From contig OX337236.1 of NCBI GenBank assembly GCA_946965045.2, positions 496,001-560,000 on the forward strand: a stretch of DNA of 64,000 bases, written 5' to 3'. Position numbers and translations under genes: made by a program. The notes under the pieces are model-generated. The model was not told the DNA's origin. It saw only the letters and a list, made by a program, of their open reading frames with translations, and searched no databases. Positions 62,326 through 64,000 of the stretch are shown piece after piece; position 1 is the first letter of the stretch, and every line of letters begins with the position of its first letter. Origin of the DNA: Epithemia pelagica. Lineage: Eukaryota; Bacillariophyta; Bacillariophyceae; Surirellales; Surirellaceae.

Positions 62326-63936
62326 ATGATGCAGAAGGAAACAGAGGTACTAGACAAAGGCATCAATCGTCCATCCGATGCACTCATTGGTGACGGAAAC
62401 AAACCAGTTATTTCAAAAGATTCTGGAGACCAAGGGCGAGGACCGGAAGACACAGACTTTTCTCGTGATGGTTCAGCCGACTCGTCGTTAGGGAAGAGAA
62501 AGGCCCGAGACCCTGAGCCTGAATCGCCAGAACGGAACATTCCTCTCGAAGCACAGACAGCAATTTCATTTCACAAGAAAGAGCGCCATTACTACGATGA
62601 CTTGGGGCAGGAATCTCCCTCATCATATCCCACCCACGTGATGGTGCCCGAACATCCCTCCGTAGAACATGAGGGCACTACCGATGACTATCAAGAAAAG
62701 TCTCACCCAAACGCACCAATCTTGACCCCTGACAGTCTGTCTCAACGACGACAAGCAAGCTTTGAGGTGCCAATGTATGCTCGACAGCAACCATATCGAC
62801 ATGAATCCTACCATGCACCCTCTTACACCGACGGTGACTACACACGTACTGCTTCATATAGCGGAAGTACTTCGACCGACCACCCCCGGGGAAGCTCCGT
62901 CGAAGGCCACACTCGGACGCGAAGGTGGGCATGTGACTTTTGCAATGTCGCTACCTTCCTCAGCTACGAGGAAGCATGTGCCCATGAAGAGATTTGTGCT
63001 CGCAAGCATGGAGCGATTGCTCAAAATTCTCGCCAACCGCCCCCGTATCAGGGTTCTGGCAGTGGCTATCACGGGCAACTTCAACACTGTATGCCTGTTG
63101 CTCATCAACAACATGGGAGTGGAATGGGGGCGTTGTATCCAGGCAGTACCCATATTCCTGGCCAGGAGGTTGTCACTCCGCCGACCCCACAGCGTCATTA
63201 TGGGAGCCGATGGGGTTCTCGTGGTCCTCCGTTGCCTGTCCTTCCTCACGAGCACGGATACTATCAAGGGTACTACAACGAACGGGAAGACCCAGCGTAC
63301 TACAATCAATCAGATCCGTATTACTACAACTATGGTTATGGTGCTTCTCAACCGAGTCCACCATCCCAGAATCAAAGTCTACCCTATCAAAAGAGAATGC
63401 TTCTGGCGATGCCTTCGGACAGCGAGTCTCTTTCGGATCGTCAGTGCTACGTTCGGTCCGAAATGTGCGAAATATTCGCTGCCACGGAACAAGATGTGGC
63501 TGCTCGTCATTCCAAGGGAGCTCAGAAACTTGTGGTCGGTCAGGTGGGTATCCGTTGTCTTCACTGTGCTCACTTGCGTCCTCGTGATAGGGCCGAACGG
63601 GCCGTGTGTTACCCCAGCAGTATCAGCCGCATTTATCAAACCGTGGCAGACATGCAGCGTTTCCATTTTGAGCATTGCAAGGAAATTCCAAAACATGTTT
63701 CGAACGTGTACAAGAACTTGAAGACAACGCGTCCCCGTGGTGTTGGGTCTCCACAAACATATTGGATCCAGTCGGCCAAGGCTCTTGGATTGATCGACAC
63801 TGGAAATGGTATTCGTTTCGAGGCCGATGTAGCCAAGGAGGCTCAACAGAGTGCCAGGAATGAACAACTCAAAGCGACCGAAGGAGAGACAGCAGATATG
63901 CCGGCTGATCGAACTGACGGAGACGATGGGCGATAA
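62326..63936 (+). CDS. Zinc-finger protein with a conserved Cys/His C-terminal domain, function unknown
   Basis: 536 residues. The first about 200 are acidic and low-complexity (Pro, Ser, Tyr, Gln). A Cys/His cluster follows at about residues 204-225 (WACDFCNVATF, then CAHEEICARKH), resembling a single zinc finger. A Tyr/Gln/Pro-rich central section precedes a well-conserved-looking C-terminal domain, about residues 345-490: LSDRQCYVRSEMCEIFAATE, GQVGIRCLHCAHL, ERAVCYPSSISRIYQTVADM and HFEHCKEIPKHV. The spacing CxxC...H...C suggests a second metal site. I have the impression this domain recurs in stramenopile proteins but cannot name it. A nuclear regulatory role is possible but unproven. Confidence 0.6.
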   Translation: MMQKETEVLDKGINRPSDALIGDGNKPVISKDSGDQGRGPEDTDFSRDGSADSSLGKRKARDPEPESPERNIPLEAQTAISFHKKERHYYDDLGQESPSSYPTHVMVPEHPSVEHEGTTDDYQEKSHPNAPILTPDSLSQRRQASFEVPMYARQQPYRHESYHAPSYTDGDYTRTASYSGSTSTDHPRGSSVEGHTRTRRWACDFCNVATFLSYEEACAHEEICARKHGAIAQNSRQPPPYQGSGSGYHGQLQHCMPVAHQQHGSGMGALYPGSTHIPGQEVVTPPTPQRHYGSRWGSRGPPLPVLPHEHGYYQGYYNEREDPAYYNQSDPYYYNYGYGASQPSPPSQNQSLPYQKRMLLAMPSDSESLSDRQCYVRSEMCEIFAATEQDVAARHSKGAQKLVVGQVGIRCLHCAHLRPRDRAERAVCYPSSISRIYQTVADMQRFHFEHCKEIPKHVSNVYKNLKTTRPRGVGSPQTYWIQSAKALGLIDTGNGIRFEADVAKEAQQSARNEQLKATEGETADMPADRTDGDDGR

Positions 63937-64000
63937 AAATCATTCTCACGAAGATGAACAATTACAATAACGGGAAATGCGTAGAACAGGGAGTACATTA

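Noticed and set aside
62762-63721. 319-codon plus frame overlapping the zinc-finger gene
   Set aside because: Alternative frame of the gene at 62326; no recognisable content and lower complexity of biased residues.

Overview
The window looks like nuclear DNA of a diatom or close photosynthetic stramenopile. The sequence-level reasons are: short GT-AG introns (86-366 bp), several N-termini with a signal peptide followed by the diatom-type plastid cleavage motif (ASAF, LAAF or HGF), Ty1/copia elements of the kind common in diatoms, and a gene mix of plastid cyclophilin, class II CPD photolyase, mTERF, plastid-type GDT1, glycine-rich DUF1399 protein and a fused pyruvate dehydrogenase E1. Species is not assigned.

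Layout. Positions 1-9.4 kb are a retrotransposon nest on the minus strand. A copia element with an intact gag and a damaged pol is fused in frame, inside its reverse transcriptase, to the integrase and reverse transcriptase of a second copia lineage that runs off the left edge. A 922-bp non-autonomous hAT element with perfect 16-bp inverted ends and an 8-bp target duplication sits exactly at the gag/pol junction. From 9.5 to 12.1 kb is a P-loop NTPase/nuclease-like gene of Crinkler-RHS type with an organelle-like presequence; an LTR-like fragment lies just upstream. At 12.6-13.4 kb is a gene remnant broken by a 97-bp duplication.

From 13.5 to 31.4 kb are an mTERF protein, a DUF4239 membrane protein, a glycine-rich DUF1399 protein (one homopolymer frameshift and one intron), three tandem members of a multi-spanning membrane family, a lipoate-protein ligase with a truncated upstream copy, a class II photolyase and a plastid cyclophilin. 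From 31.9 to 45.7 kb are a Qa-SNARE without a membrane anchor, the plastid PDH E1 alpha-beta fusion (three exons) and a UTP10/HEATR1 ribosome-biogenesis protein. From 45.7 to 64 kb are a PLU-1/PHD chromatin protein, mitochondrial OXA1, GDT1/PAM71, a CCCH-finger protein with a C-terminal PAM2-like motif, a fourth member of the membrane family, a flavin monooxygenase and a zinc-finger protein of unknown function.

There are no operons. Genes are mostly single-exon with short introns near their ends, and several pairs are convergent with under 300 bp between them. The plastid-directed products (PDH E1, cyclophilin, probable GDT1, DUF4239 and perhaps mTERF) fit a photosynthetic cell. I did not find rRNA, tRNA, CRISPR or viral genes. 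The least explained items are the anchorless SNARE, the E1 fusion with altered thiamine-diphosphate motifs, the expanded membrane family, and the Crinkler-like gene with transposon-like upstream DNA and a targeting presequence.
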